Shown piece after piece: positions 1 through 7,107 of a DNA stretch of 14,565 nt. The stretch is from Caulobacteraceae bacterium (GTDB lineage Bacteria > Pseudomonadota > Alphaproteobacteria > Caulobacterales > Caulobacteraceae): the NCBI GenBank assembly GCA_004144935.1, contig SDZP01000051.1, positions 1 through 14,565 of the forward strand. Direction: 5' to 3'. The position numbers and the translations under genes are program-made. How positions within the stretch are numbered: position 1 is the first letter of the stretch; every line of letters begins with the position of its first letter. Under the pieces are notes generated by a model. The model saw only the letters and a program-made list of their open reading frames with translations. It had not been told where the DNA came from and ran no database searches.

Positions 1-496
1 GTCCTGGATCGTCCGCCGCGCGCCGGAAGCCCGGCCGACCCCCGGCGCCCAGCTGCCGCGTCCCTTCGTGCTGCTGGTGCCCGGCGGCAACGAGAAGGCG
101 CCGGAGAAGCGCTGGCCGACCGACAAATTCGCCCAGCTGGCCGGCAGGCTGTTCGCAGGCGGCTACGACATCGTCATCATCGGCGGGCCGCAGGAAAGCG
201 CCCTCGCCCGAACCATCCAGAAGACCGTTGGTCGGGCCCGCGACCTCACAGGCCGCACCGATTTTGCCCAGATCGCCCTGCTCGGCGCCCGCTCGGCGCT
301 GGCGGTTGGCAATGACACCGGGCCGCTGCACCTGATCGCCGCCGCCGGGGCGCCGACCGTGGCCCTGTTTTCGGCCAGCTCGGACGCCGGCGTCACAGGG
401 CCCCGCGGCCATGTCGCCGTCCTGCACGCGCCGACCCTGGCCGACATGTCCGTCGACACGGTGGCCAACGCAAGCTTCTCGCTGCTGCCGCGATAG
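1..496 (+). CDS. Glycosyltransferase family 9 (heptosyltransferase-like), 5'-truncated
   Basis: The reading frame is open from base 2 to the TAG at 494-496, so only the C-terminal half (about 164 residues) lies in the window; the GTG at 68 is internal, not a start. The fragment has the hallmarks of the C-terminal Rossmann domain of GT-B family 9 enzymes: a VLLVPGGN strand-loop followed by KRWPTDKFAQLAGRL, then NDTGPLHLIAAAGAPTVALF, the conserved D-[ST]-G-P-x-H-[LI] nucleotide-sugar binding signature. Family members transfer ADP-heptose or related sugars to lipopolysaccharide core at the cytoplasmic face of the inner membrane. Which acceptor this one uses cannot be told from the fragment. It converges on the BON-domain gene, with 48 nt between stop codons. 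Confidence 0.85.
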   Translation, partial: SWIVRRAPEARPTPGAQLPRPFVLLVPGGNEKAPEKRWPTDKFAQLAGRLFAGGYDIVIIGGPQESALARTIQKTVGRARDLTGRTDFAQIALLGARSALAVGNDTGPLHLIAAAGAPTVALFSASSDAGVTGPRGHVAVLHAPTLADMSVDTVANASFSLLPR

Positions 497-501
497 AAGA
501 C

Positions 502-535
502 GGCCGCGGACCTCTCGCCCGAGGAGCCCGCGGCC
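502..535. terminator. Possible bidirectional terminator hairpin between convergent genes
   Basis: The 48-nt gap between two converging stop codons holds an imperfect hairpin. GGCCGCGG (502-509) pairs with CCGCGGCC (528-535), and after a small bulge CCTC (511-514) pairs with GAGG (521-524) around a 6-nt loop. No good T-tract follows on either strand, so it is only a candidate; position and symmetry suggest a shared 3' end for both transcripts. Confidence 0.4.
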
Positions 536-544
536 CTTGCTGGT

Positions 545-1423
545 CTAGCTGAGCGACGATGTCCCGCGAGAGGTCGCGGTCGAGGTCGTCGTGGTCTCGC
601 TCCGGCTGGAGCCATCGCTGACCCGCAGGTTGTTCTGGACGTGCCTGGCGCCCGAGATGCGGTCGGCGAGGTCCTCGGCGTGGCGCTTGGCGTGGCGGCT
701 GTCCACCGTGCCGCTGAGGGTCACCTCGCCATCCTGAACCGCGACCTGAATACCCGAGGCGTCGAGGTGAGCGTCCTCGGTCAGGCGGTCGTTGACGTCC
801 TCGCGGATGCGATCATCGGACCGCCGGTAATCGGCCGGGCCACGCCCACGGTGGGGTCCCTGCGTCTCGCCATCGGTCGCCGCCTGGACGTAGGGGTTGG
901 GATCGCCAAAGCCGGTGTCACGGCCGGCGCCGTAGCGCGCTTGCGACCCGCGGCCGTATTCGCCGTAGCCGCCTCCGCGGAAATCACCGCCCGAGCGATC
1001 CTGGGCGCCGCGATAGCCGCCACGGGAGTCGGCGCGACGGGCGTCGTAGCTGTCGCGGTCGCTCCACTCGGCGCCGTAATAGCGGTTGTTCTGATCGTAG
1101 CCGTAGTTCTGGCCCCGTTGGCTGGAGCGATCGCGGCCGCCCTGGTCGAACCGCCGGGCGTCGCCCAGATAGTCCTCGCCGGGATAACCGGTCGGGCCGC
1201 CGGCCCCATAGTTCCGGGCCCCGTAGTCGCCGTAGTAGCGGTCGGCGCGGTCGCCGGCGTTCCAAGATCGGTCTTCACGTCCGCCCTGGTTCTGGGCCGG
1301 GCCCGCCGGGTTGTGCCCGTCGATGAACCGTCGCTCCTCGCGCGACTGCCGGTCGCGGTCACGGAATTCGCTGGCGCCGCGCCAGTCGGGTTCATGCTCG
1401 CTGCTCCACCGTTGATTGGCCAT
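545..1423 (-). CDS. BON-domain protein with a long disordered Arg/Gly/Tyr-rich N-terminal region
   Basis: This is a 292-residue protein starting at the ATG at 1423, chosen because GGAG (1431-1434) lies 7 nt upstream; a longer in-frame start at 1528 lies upstream of the promoter and is rejected. Residues 1-200 are very hydrophilic and low in complexity, rich in Arg, Asp, Gly, Tyr and Gln, with RGG-like pieces (SRGGYRGA, FRGGGYGEYGRG) and YYG/YG steps. No signal peptide or membrane segment is visible. Residues about 203-270 form a BON domain (IQVAVQDGEVTLSGTVDS, then a helix and HVQNNLRV). A Ser/Thr-rich tail follows. BON domains are known in OsmY-like stress proteins and are thought to bind lipids or other partners. 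The EcfG-type promoter upstream suggests general stress control. The specific role is unknown. Confidence 0.85.
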   Translation of the reverse strand: MANQRWSSEHEPDWRGASEFRDRDRQSREERRFIDGHNPAGPAQNQGGREDRSWNAGDRADRYYGDYGARNYGAGGPTGYPGEDYLGDARRFDQGGRDRSSQRGQNYGYDQNNRYYGAEWSDRDSYDARRADSRGGYRGAQDRSGGDFRGGGYGEYGRGSQARYGAGRDTGFGDPNPYVQAATDGETQGPHRGRGPADYRRSDDRIREDVNDRLTEDAHLDASGIQVAVQDGEVTLSGTVDSRHAKRHAEDLADRISGARHVQNNLRVSDGSSRSETTTTSTATSRGTSSLS

Positions 1424-1488
1424 GTCTGTTCTCCGTTGCGCTTCAAACGACGAAGGGGGCGCGCCGCAGCACACCCCCTGTGGCTCAA

Positions 1489-1513
1489 AACGAGTTTCGA
1501 CTTTGGCTGTTCC
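1489..1513 (-). promoter_or_regulatory. EcfG/SigT-type general stress promoter of the BON gene
   Basis: On the minus strand GGAAC (1509-1513) is followed by exactly 16 nt and CGTT (1489-1492). This matches the alphaproteobacterial general-stress sigma factor consensus, GGAAC-N16/17-CGTT. Transcription would start near 1482, giving a leader of about 60 nt before the BON-gene ATG at 1423. The match is seen directly; its use in vivo is inferred. Confidence 0.75.
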
Positions 1514-1594
1514 TGGAACTTTGATCACAACTCCAGCCGTCGCGGCTTTGTGAGCCGTCGTTCGATTGGCCGCCGCCGGCTAGCGGGAACTTCA

Positions 1595-1615
1595 CTTGCG
1601 GCGCACCGCCGCAAG
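1595..1615 (+). other. Perfect 9-bp hairpin in the infC upstream region
   Basis: CTTGCGGCG (1595-1603) and CGCCGCAAG (1607-1615) are perfect inverted copies separated by CAC. No T-tract follows in either direction, so it is not an obvious terminator. It lies 80-100 nt before the IF-3 start and could be leader structure if transcription begins upstream of it. I see no convincing promoter to decide this. Confidence 0.35.
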
Positions 1616-1681
1616 GGTCATATATCGCCAATGGACGCGGAACGCCCCCGGCGAGCCGCGCCTTTCGTATAAACAGATACC

Positions 1682-1685
1682 GGAG
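1682..1685 (+). promoter_or_regulatory. Ribosome binding site that points to an ATT start for infC
   Basis: GGAG at 1682-1685 sits 9 nt before the ATT at 1695. The in-frame ATG at 1740 has only GC-rich sequence (GGGCCGCGC) before it and no good Shine-Dalgarno, so this site favours the ATT. Confidence 0.6.
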
Positions 1686-1694
1686 CAGAAGCCT

Positions 1695-2228
1695 ATTCGC
1701 CGCCCTAACAATACGCCGCCCGTCAAAGACGGGCCGCGCATGAATGAAGACATTCGCGTTCCCCGCGTTCTTCTGATCGATCAGAACGGCGAGAAGCAGG
1801 GCGAGATGCCCATCTCCGCTGCTCTTGAGGCGGCTGAAGAGGCCGGTCTGGACCTCGTCGAGATCGTCCCCAACGCCAACCCGCCGGTCTGCAAGATCCT
1901 GGACTACGGCAAGTTCAAGTTCCAGGAACAGAAGAAGAAGAACGAGGCCCGCAAGCGGCAGAAGATCGTCGAGCTCAAGGAAATCAAGCTGCGGCCCAAC
2001 ATCGACATTCACGACTACGACGTGAAGGCCAAGTCGATGCACCGGTTCTTCGAGGAGGGCGACAAGGTCAAGGTGACCCTGCGCTTCCGCGGCCGTGAAA
2101 TGGCTCACCCGGAACTGGGCATGAAGCTGCTCAACAAGGTCAAGGCCGACTTCGACGAAGTCGCCAAGGTCGAGCACGAACCCAAGATGGAAGGCCGCCA
2201 GATGATCATGATCCTCGCCCCGCGCTAG
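1695..2228 (+). CDS. infC: Translation initiation factor IF-3, probable ATT start
   Basis: IF-3 binds the 30S subunit, keeps it from joining 50S too early and proofreads the start codon and initiator tRNA. From the ATT at 1695 the product is 177 residues, the usual IF-3 length. It starts (M)RRPNNTPPVKDGPRMNEDIR, matching the MRRP...KDGPR N-terminus common in alphaproteobacterial IF-3. The N-domain runs to about residue 84 (VPRVLLIDQNGEKQG), the basic linker region carries ILDYGKFKFQEQKKK, and the C-domain has LRFRGREMAHPELG and ends in MILAPR. The alternatives, ATG at 1740 (162 residues) or a far upstream start at 1596, either cut conserved residues or add atypical ones. Rare start codons let IF-3 repress its own synthesis in E. 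coli (AUU); the same control is inferred here. It appears monocistronic, with a terminator 23 nt after the stop. Confidence 0.9.
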   Translation: MRRPNNTPPVKDGPRMNEDIRVPRVLLIDQNGEKQGEMPISAALEAAEEAGLDLVEIVPNANPPVCKILDYGKFKFQEQKKKNEARKRQKIVELKEIKLRPNIDIHDYDVKAKSMHRFFEEGDKVKVTLRFRGREMAHPELGMKLLNKVKADFDEVAKVEHEPKMEGRQMIMILAPR

Positions 2229-2251
2229 GATCGCCTCATCGGCAAAGATTG

Positions 2252-2279
2252 ACGCCCCGGCTCGCGCCGGGGCGTTTTT
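2252..2279 (+). terminator. Intrinsic terminator of infC
   Basis: ACGCCCCGG (2252-2260) and CCGGGGCGT (2267-2275) form a perfect 9-bp GC-rich stem around the loop CTCGCG. T2275-T2279 give the U-tract. It starts 23 nt after the infC stop and is the clearest terminator in the window. Confidence 0.92.
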
Positions 2280-2376
2280 CGTATCGGGCCGGGCGTTTCG
2301 CCTGGCCACCACCTTTGCTAGCATCCTCATCAGGTCTCGGGATTTCGGGGTCTGGGCGCTTGTGGGGGTGGACCTG

Positions 2377-4317
2377 GTGAAGCTGTTGGCGCGCGGCCTG
2401 GCCGCTCTGTTTCTGGTGCTTGCGCCCCTGTCGGCGGCGCCGTCGATAGCCGCCCCGCTATCGGCCTACGGCCGTCTGCCGCTGATCGAGGACGCCCAGA
2501 TCTCGCCCGACGGGACGATGATGGCCTACGCCGTGACCAGCGGGGACGCCCGGATGGTGGTGGTCAAGACGGTCGCCGACGGCAAGATCGCAGCCGCCCT
2601 GAACGCCGGCGACCGCAAGGTCCGCGACGTCCAGTGGGCGACCTCCGGCTATCTGCTGATCTCCATCACCACCACCACCTACGTCCCCGGCCTGGTGGGA
2701 CCCAAGCGCGAATACCTGCAGGTCGTGGCCTACGACCTGGCGACGAAGAAGCGCCGCGTGCTGATGGAGAAGGCCGCGGATGCCATGAACGTCGTCATCG
2801 GCCCGCCGATGGTCCGCATGCTGAAGGGCGAACCTCATGTCATCGTCGAAGGCGTCCACTGGGCCGGTGGCTCCACCAGCCGCGCCAGCCTGTTCGACAT
2901 CCGGCTGTCGAACGGGGCCACGCGCGTTCACGAGCAGGCCCGGCCCAACACGACCGACTGGGTTGTCGCCAACGACGGGACCGCCATCGCCCAGACCGAG
3001 TACGACGCGGTCACCGGCGAATGGAGCCTGCGTTTCCAGCGGGGCAACCGTTGGGAAGTGGTCGACAGCCGCACCGCTCCGCTCAACCGGCCGTACCTGG
3101 CGGGCCTTGGCCAGGACGGGAAGTCGGTGTTGCTGATCACCAACGACGAGAAAAGCGACGCCCAGGTCACCCGCGAGTACCAACCCGATGGCTCGAGCCA
3201 CCGGGAGCTCAAACTGCCCCCTTACGACGGCCTGCTGCGCGATCCCGCGACCCACGCCCTGATGGGAACCTGGGAGCTTGATGGCGACACCCTGATCTAC
3301 AGCTTCTTCGACAAGAGGGACCAGGCCGTCTGGCGAGGCATCAGCAAGGCCTATCCGGGCAAGCAGGTCTATCTGACCTCCTGGAGCGATGACCGTCGCA
3401 AGATCGTGGTGCGGGTCGAGGATCCCACCGGCGGTCCGTTCTATGCGCTCGTCGATCTCGACACCGGCTCGGCCGCGATCCTCGGGATCGTCTACAGCGG
3501 CCTGAAGGCGGCAGACATCGCGGAGGTGAAGCCGGTCAGATACAAGGCCGCCGACGGCCTGGAAATCACCGGCTACCTGACCCTTCCCAAGGGCCGCGCC
3601 CCGAAGAACCTGCCGCTGATCGTCATGCCGCACGGCGGGCCCGCCTCGCGCGACGCCCCGGGCTTCGACTGGTGGGCCCAGGGCCTGGCCTCGCGCGGCT
3701 ATGCTGTGCTGCAGCCCAACTTCCGCGGCTCCGACGGGTTTGGCCGTGACTTCCTGGAAGCCGGCTATGGGCAGTGGGGCCGCAAGATGCAGTCCGACCT
3801 GTCCGACGGGGTCCGCTACCTGGTGGCCGAGGGGACCATCGACAAGGCCCGCGTCTGTATCGTCGGCGCCAGTTACGGCGGCTATGCCGCCCTGGCCGGC
3901 GCGACCCTCGACAAGGGCGTCTACCGCTGCGCCGTGGCGGTGTCCGGCGTGGCCGACCTCAAACAGTTCCTGATCGACGAGTTGCGCTCCGACAACGGCC
4001 GTGAAACCGACGCCCAGCGCTATTGGTCCCGATTCCTCGGCGTCGACGGTCGGCGCGATCCGGACATCGCCGCGATCTCGCCCATCGCCCATGTGGCCGG
4101 AGGCGATGTGCCGGTCATGCTGATCCACGGCAAGGACGACACCGTGGTGCTCTATGGGCAAAGCCAGCGCATGTACGACGCCCTGCGCAAGGCCGGACGG
4201 CCGGTGGAGTTCGTGACCCTGAAAGCGGAGGATCACTGGCTGTCCCGCAGCGACACACGCCTGCAGACGCTCGAAGCTACCGTCGCCTTCGTCGAAAAGC
4301 ACAACCCACCCAACTAG
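2377..4317 (+). CDS. Exported S9 (prolyl oligopeptidase / DPP-IV-like) serine peptidase
   Basis: From the GTG at 2377 the product has 646 residues and a classic signal peptide (MKLLARGLAALFLVLAPLSA, cleavage near PSIA-AP). A GGTGG ribosome-site motif lies 5 nt upstream. A GTG at 2362 would add five residues and has weaker support. Residues about 30-370 are the beta-propeller-like domain (LPLIEDAQISPDG at its start). Residues about 380-646 are the alpha/beta-hydrolase domain: oxyanion region PHGGPASRD, nucleophile Ser499 in GASYGGYA, Asp588 in HGKDDTVV and His620 in EDHWLS, so the catalytic triad is complete. Family members release dipeptides or cleave short peptides, usually after proline, in the periplasm. 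The exact specificity is not visible. The MFS gene follows 35 nt downstream and may be co-transcribed. Confidence 0.9.
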   Translation: MKLLARGLAALFLVLAPLSAAPSIAAPLSAYGRLPLIEDAQISPDGTMMAYAVTSGDARMVVVKTVADGKIAAALNAGDRKVRDVQWATSGYLLISITTTTYVPGLVGPKREYLQVVAYDLATKKRRVLMEKAADAMNVVIGPPMVRMLKGEPHVIVEGVHWAGGSTSRASLFDIRLSNGATRVHEQARPNTTDWVVANDGTAIAQTEYDAVTGEWSLRFQRGNRWEVVDSRTAPLNRPYLAGLGQDGKSVLLITNDEKSDAQVTREYQPDGSSHRELKLPPYDGLLRDPATHALMGTWELDGDTLIYSFFDKRDQAVWRGISKAYPGKQVYLTSWSDDRRKIVVRVEDPTGGPFYALVDLDTGSAAILGIVYSGLKAADIAEVKPVRYKAADGLEITGYLTLPKGRAPKNLPLIVMPHGGPASRDAPGFDWWAQGLASRGYAVLQPNFRGSDGFGRDFLEAGYGQWGRKMQSDLSDGVRYLVAEGTIDKARVCIVGASYGGYAALAGATLDKGVYRCAVAVSGVADLKQFLIDELRSDNGRETDAQRYWSRFLGVDGRRDPDIAAISPIAHVAGGDVPVMLIHGKDDTVVLYGQSQRMYDALRKAGRPVEFVTLKAEDHWLSRSDTRLQTLEATVAFVEKHNPPN

Positions 4318-4352
4318 CCAGCCGGCGGCGGCAGGCGTAGGGCTCACCGCTC

Positions 4353-5576
4353 ATGTCGGACCAACCCGCCTTCCCGCCGCCCGCGCCTCCGCCCGAAGAC
4401 AAGCGGGCCCTGGCGATCCTGCTGGGTGTGGTGTTCATCAACATCGCCGGCTTTGGCGTGGTGATCCCGCTGCTGCCCTTCTACGCCTCCAGCTTCGGGG
4501 CGCCGCCCTGGCAGGTGATCGTCCTGTTCTCGGCCTACAGCCTGGGCAACTTTTTCGCCGAACCGATCTGGGGCAAACTCTCGGACCGCATCGGCCGCCG
4601 TCCGGTGCTGATGATCACCATCTTCGGCAACGCCGCCACCTATGTCGCCCTGGCCTTCACCGGCGACATCTGGCTGGCCATGGCCATCCGCTTCTGCGGC
4701 GGCATCCTGACCGGCAACATCTCCACCATCCAGGGCTACCTGGCCGACGTTACGCCGCCGGAAAAGCGGGCCGGTCGCATGGGGTTCATGGCGGCCGCCT
4801 TCAGCCTCGGCTTCGTCACCGGGCCGGTGCTGGGCGGCCTGCTGGCGGATCCGAGCCAGGGCACGGCGGGCTTTCGCCTGCCGCTGCTGATCGCGGCGGG
4901 CCTCGCGCTAACCGCCGGCGTCGGTGTCACCCTGTTCGTGCGGGAGACCCGCCACGTGCACAAGGACGCTCCGCGCCGCGGTCGCTTCGAGGGCCTCAGC
5001 GACGCCATGGCCCATCCGGTCATTCGCCGGGTGCTGGTCGTCAGCCTGATCGCCATGGCCGGGTTCGCCGGCATGGAGGCTACCTTCGGCCTGTGGGCCC
5101 AGAACCAGTTCCGCTGGGGTCCGCGCGAGATCAGCCTCTGCTTCCTGTGCATCGGCATCACCGCCGCCCTGGCCCAGAGCCTGCTGACCGGCTGGATGGC
5201 CCGGCGGGTCGGCGAGGCGGCGACGCTGATGACCGGCCTTGTGCTGATCGCCGTCGGTTTCGCCTTCCAGCCTTTCGTTGGCCAGCATTGGCCGGTGGCG
5301 ATCCTCGGCATGATCGTCGTGGCCCTAGGTCAGTCCCTCGCCTTCCCCAACATCGTGGCCATCATCTCCAAGTCTTCACCGCCTGACCGGCAGGGGGAGA
5401 TGATGGGCCTCAACACCGCCGCCGGCGCGCTGGCGCGAATCTTCGGACCGCTGGTCGCCGCGCCCTTGTTCGTGGGCGTCGGGCCGAGCGCCCCGTTCGC
5501 GGTGGCGGCCGGGCTCTGCCTGCCCGCTGTCTTCATGGCCTGGCGCGTGTCGAAGGCTGTGCGCCGGAGCGCCTAG
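4353..5576 (+). CDS. MFS transporter, TetA-like drug:H+ antiporter (DHA1 type)
   Basis: This is a 407-residue inner-membrane protein with about 12 hydrophobic segments after a Pro-rich cytoplasmic N-terminus (residues 1-17). Helix 1 carries GVVFINIAGFGVVIPLLPFY, like TetA-type exporters. MFS motif A is GKLSDRIGRR (residues 74-83) between helices 2 and 3. The antiporter motif C is GFVTGPVLGGLL (153-164) in helix 5. The central loop near RHVHKDAPRRGR separates the two six-helix halves. Motif C points to proton-driven export of a small molecule; the substrate cannot be read from sequence. It lies 35 nt behind the S9 peptidase. Its stop overlaps the stop of the converging sensor gene in a shared CTAG (5573-5576). 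Confidence 0.9.
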   Translation: MSDQPAFPPPAPPPEDKRALAILLGVVFINIAGFGVVIPLLPFYASSFGAPPWQVIVLFSAYSLGNFFAEPIWGKLSDRIGRRPVLMITIFGNAATYVALAFTGDIWLAMAIRFCGGILTGNISTIQGYLADVTPPEKRAGRMGFMAAAFSLGFVTGPVLGGLLADPSQGTAGFRLPLLIAAGLALTAGVGVTLFVRETRHVHKDAPRRGRFEGLSDAMAHPVIRRVLVVSLIAMAGFAGMEATFGLWAQNQFRWGPREISLCFLCIGITAALAQSLLTGWMARRVGEAATLMTGLVLIAVGFAFQPFVGQHWPVAILGMIVVALGQSLAFPNIVAIISKSSPPDRQGEMMGLNTAAGALARIFGPLVAAPLFVGVGPSAPFAVAAGLCLPAVFMAWRVSKAVRRSA

Positions 5577-6082
5577 CGGTCCTTCGGCGCTATTGGAGCT
5601 CGCTCGCCCCGCGGCGGCGGCTCCCTCAGCTGTCCCGCCATCGCCTGGCGCAGCCCCGCCGCCAGAACCCCGCGCTCACTTGGCGTAAGGGTGGCGGCGA
5701 AGGTCATGATCCGGGCCTCGACCCTGCCTCGCGCGGCGGTGTCCATCTGGCGGGCGCGGCTCATCTCGGCGGCTGCCGCCCCGGCGTCGAAGGGCTCGGC
5801 TTCAAGGGCGGCGATGGCCTCGCGACGGATGGCGCGCGACTGGCGGACGTCGTCGCGCATCTCGGCCCCCGCCTGGCGGACCAGCTGCCGGTAGGCCCGG
5901 CGCTTGGGCTGGGGCAGAGCGTCGCCAGCCCGCCACAGCGGCGTGCGGTTCTGGGCGGTGACGGACGGTCGCAACTCGTCTGCCCGCCGCGCCACCGCCA
6001 CCCCGCCGACGATCAACCCGGCCAGAAACAGGTTGAGCGCCACGGAGGCGATGAGGGCGATGATCAGGGCGCGAGGCTTCAC
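5573..6082 (-). CDS. Membrane-anchored periplasmic sensor, CpxP/CnrX-like (metal-resist fold), lacking His and Cys
   Basis: This 169-residue protein starts at a GTG (6080-6082) that overlaps the anti-sigma TGA as GTGA. Residues 7-31 are one transmembrane helix, with the rest predicted in the periplasm as Arg/Ala/Glu-rich helices. LTPSER at 132-137 is the LTPxxR motif of the CpxP/Spy/CnrX group. In CnrX-type sensors, cobalt or nickel is bound through histidines and other residues and the signal passes to a membrane anti-sigma factor. Here there is no histidine or cysteine at all, so classic metal binding is unlikely and it may sense misfolded protein or another envelope signal. Order and overlap place it as the last gene of the ECF module. 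Confidence 0.75.
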   Translation of the reverse strand: MKPRALIIALIASVALNLFLAGLIVGGVAVARRADELRPSVTAQNRTPLWRAGDALPQPKRRAYRQLVRQAGAEMRDDVRQSRAIRREAIAALEAEPFDAGAAAAEMSRARQMDTAARGRVEARIMTFAATLTPSERGVLAAGLRQAMAGQLREPPPRGERAPIAPKDR

Positions 6083-6504
6083 GACTGGCTCTCCGTCTCG
6101 GGGAGCACAATCCAGTCTTCGTCGGCCAGGGCGGCCATGACCGCCTCGTCCGAGGCTGTCACGGGCGCGCCGCCCACCAAGGTTCCGATCATCACCCCGG
6201 CCACGCTCGCCGCCGCCAGGGCCGCCCCGACCCCGGCGCCGGCCAGCAAACGGCCGAGGCTCCAGCCCGACCTGGCCCGGGGCGCGGCGGCAAGAACTCG
6301 ATCCCGCAGGCCGGCCGACGGCTGCGGCGGGCGCAGAACACTCAGCGCCTCGTCCAGAGCCAGGGCGTCCGTCAGCACCGCCTGAGCCTCCTCCGGGGCC
6401 CGCGCCAGCCAGTCATAGGCGGCGTCCTGCGCCTCGGCCGGCCAGCGGGCGATCAGGCCGCCATGGGCGTCGGCGAGGGCTTCGAAGCGTTGCGCGTCCA
6501 TCAT
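6079..6504 (-). CDS. Transmembrane anti-sigma factor
   Basis: This 141-residue protein starts 4 nt after the ECF sigma stop; the start is a double ATG at 6504/6501. Residues 1-80 are a hydrophilic, helical, Ala/Glu-rich cytoplasmic part (RFEALADAHGGLIARWP; PEEAQAVLTDALALDEAL) that would hold the sigma factor. Residues about 85-111 are one transmembrane helix rich in Gly/Ala/Val. Residues 112-141 form a short periplasmic tail (AVMAALADEDWIVLPE). The zinc motif HxxxCxxC of ZAS anti-sigma factors is absent, and the protein has no cysteine. The role is inferred from topology and from position between sigma factor and sensor, as with CnrY between CnrH and CnrX. No direct family motif settles it. 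Confidence 0.75.
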   Translation of the reverse strand: MMDAQRFEALADAHGGLIARWPAEAQDAAYDWLARAPEEAQAVLTDALALDEALSVLRPPQPSAGLRDRVLAAAPRARSGWSLGRLLAGAGVGAALAAASVAGVMIGTLVGGAPVTASDEAVMAALADEDWIVLPETESQS

Positions 6505-6508
6505 CGTC

Positions 6509-7057
6509 TCATTCTCTCAGGTCGGCGAGGGCGGCGCGCAAGGCCCGACGTCCCCGGGACAGCAGACTTTCCAGCGCCTCGACACTGATCCCCATCAGCG
6601 AGGCCGCCTCGATATTCCCCAGGTCCTGATAGTGGCACAGCACCACCGCTTCGCGCTGCCGGTCCGGCAGGGCGGCGAGAGCGGCGCTGACCCGCAAGCC
6701 TGTGCCGGCGGCCAGCAGGCCCCGGTCCGGGGCCGGGCCGAGGTCCACCTGCTCCGGCGGCTCGGCCATGGAGTATTCGCGCCGCCGACGCAGGCGATCG
6801 TAGCAGAGGTTCAGCGCCACCCGGTGCAACCAGGTATCGAACCTGGCCGCTCCCGGCGTCCAGCTGGGCGCCTGCTTCCAGGCCCGTAAGAACACTTCCT
6901 GGGCCACGTCCTCCGCCTCGGCGGCGTCGTTCAGCATCCGCTGCGCAAGCTGCAGCATGCGCGGCAGCTTGCGGGCGACAAGGGACTGGACCGCGGCCTG
7001 GTCGCCGCGGCCGATGCGCGCCAGCAGCGCGTCGTCCGGATCGGCCTTGAGGGTCAA
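6509..7057 (-). CDS. ECF-type RNA polymerase sigma factor
   Basis: This is a 182-residue group 4 sigma factor with only regions 2 and 4. Region 2 spans about 14-93, with AEDVAQEVFLRAWK for core binding and -10 melting and FDTWLHRVALNLCYDRLRRR at its end. After a linker, region 4 spans about 122-176, with LPDRQREAVVLCHYQDLGN and a helix-turn-helix (AASLMGISVEALESLLSRGRRALR) for -35 recognition. The start is the TTG at 7055-7057: an in-frame TAG lies upstream with no ATG or GTG between, and AAGGA lies 8 nt before it. Anti-sigma and sensor follow at once, so it is probably held inactive at the membrane until an envelope signal arrives. Its target promoter is not evident here. Confidence 0.92.
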   Translation of the reverse strand: MTLKADPDDALLARIGRGDQAAVQSLVARKLPRMLQLAQRMLNDAAEAEDVAQEVFLRAWKQAPSWTPGAARFDTWLHRVALNLCYDRLRRRREYSMAEPPEQVDLGPAPDRGLLAAGTGLRVSAALAALPDRQREAVVLCHYQDLGNIEAASLMGISVEALESLLSRGRRALRAALADLRE

Positions 7058-7083
7058 CGGCGATGTCCTTCGGCGGCCGCCAT
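7054..7083 (-). other. Possible 9-codon leader ORF overlapping the sigma start
   Basis: ATG at 7083 opens a frame MAAAEGHRR that stops at TGA (7054-7056), overlapping the TTG start of the sigma gene as TTGA. AAAGGTGG lies just upstream of the ATG. It may couple translation to the rare TTG start, but so short an ORF can arise by chance. Confidence 0.25.
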
Positions 7084-7107
7084 CCGGCCACCTTTGGGAC
7101 TATAGCG

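Noticed and set aside
1424..1528. N-terminal extension of the BON protein to an upstream start at 1528
   Set aside because: That start lies upstream of the EcfG promoter elements, has no clear ribosome site, and the extension does not resemble the rest of the protein.
641..1672. A 343-codon plus-strand frame rich in Ala and Val that looks membrane-like
   Set aside because: It is antisense to the BON gene and runs through its promoter and the start of infC; the hydrophobic look is the complement of Arg/Gly/Asp/Tyr codons.
1668..1673. TATAAA as a -10 element for infC
   Set aside because: No -35 match lies at the right spacing, and the resulting leader would be only about 15 nt; it may be chance.
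2458..4347. Long minus-strand frame opposite the S9 peptidase
   Set aside because: The plus-strand gene has a complete catalytic triad and signal peptide; the antisense frame has no recognisable motif.
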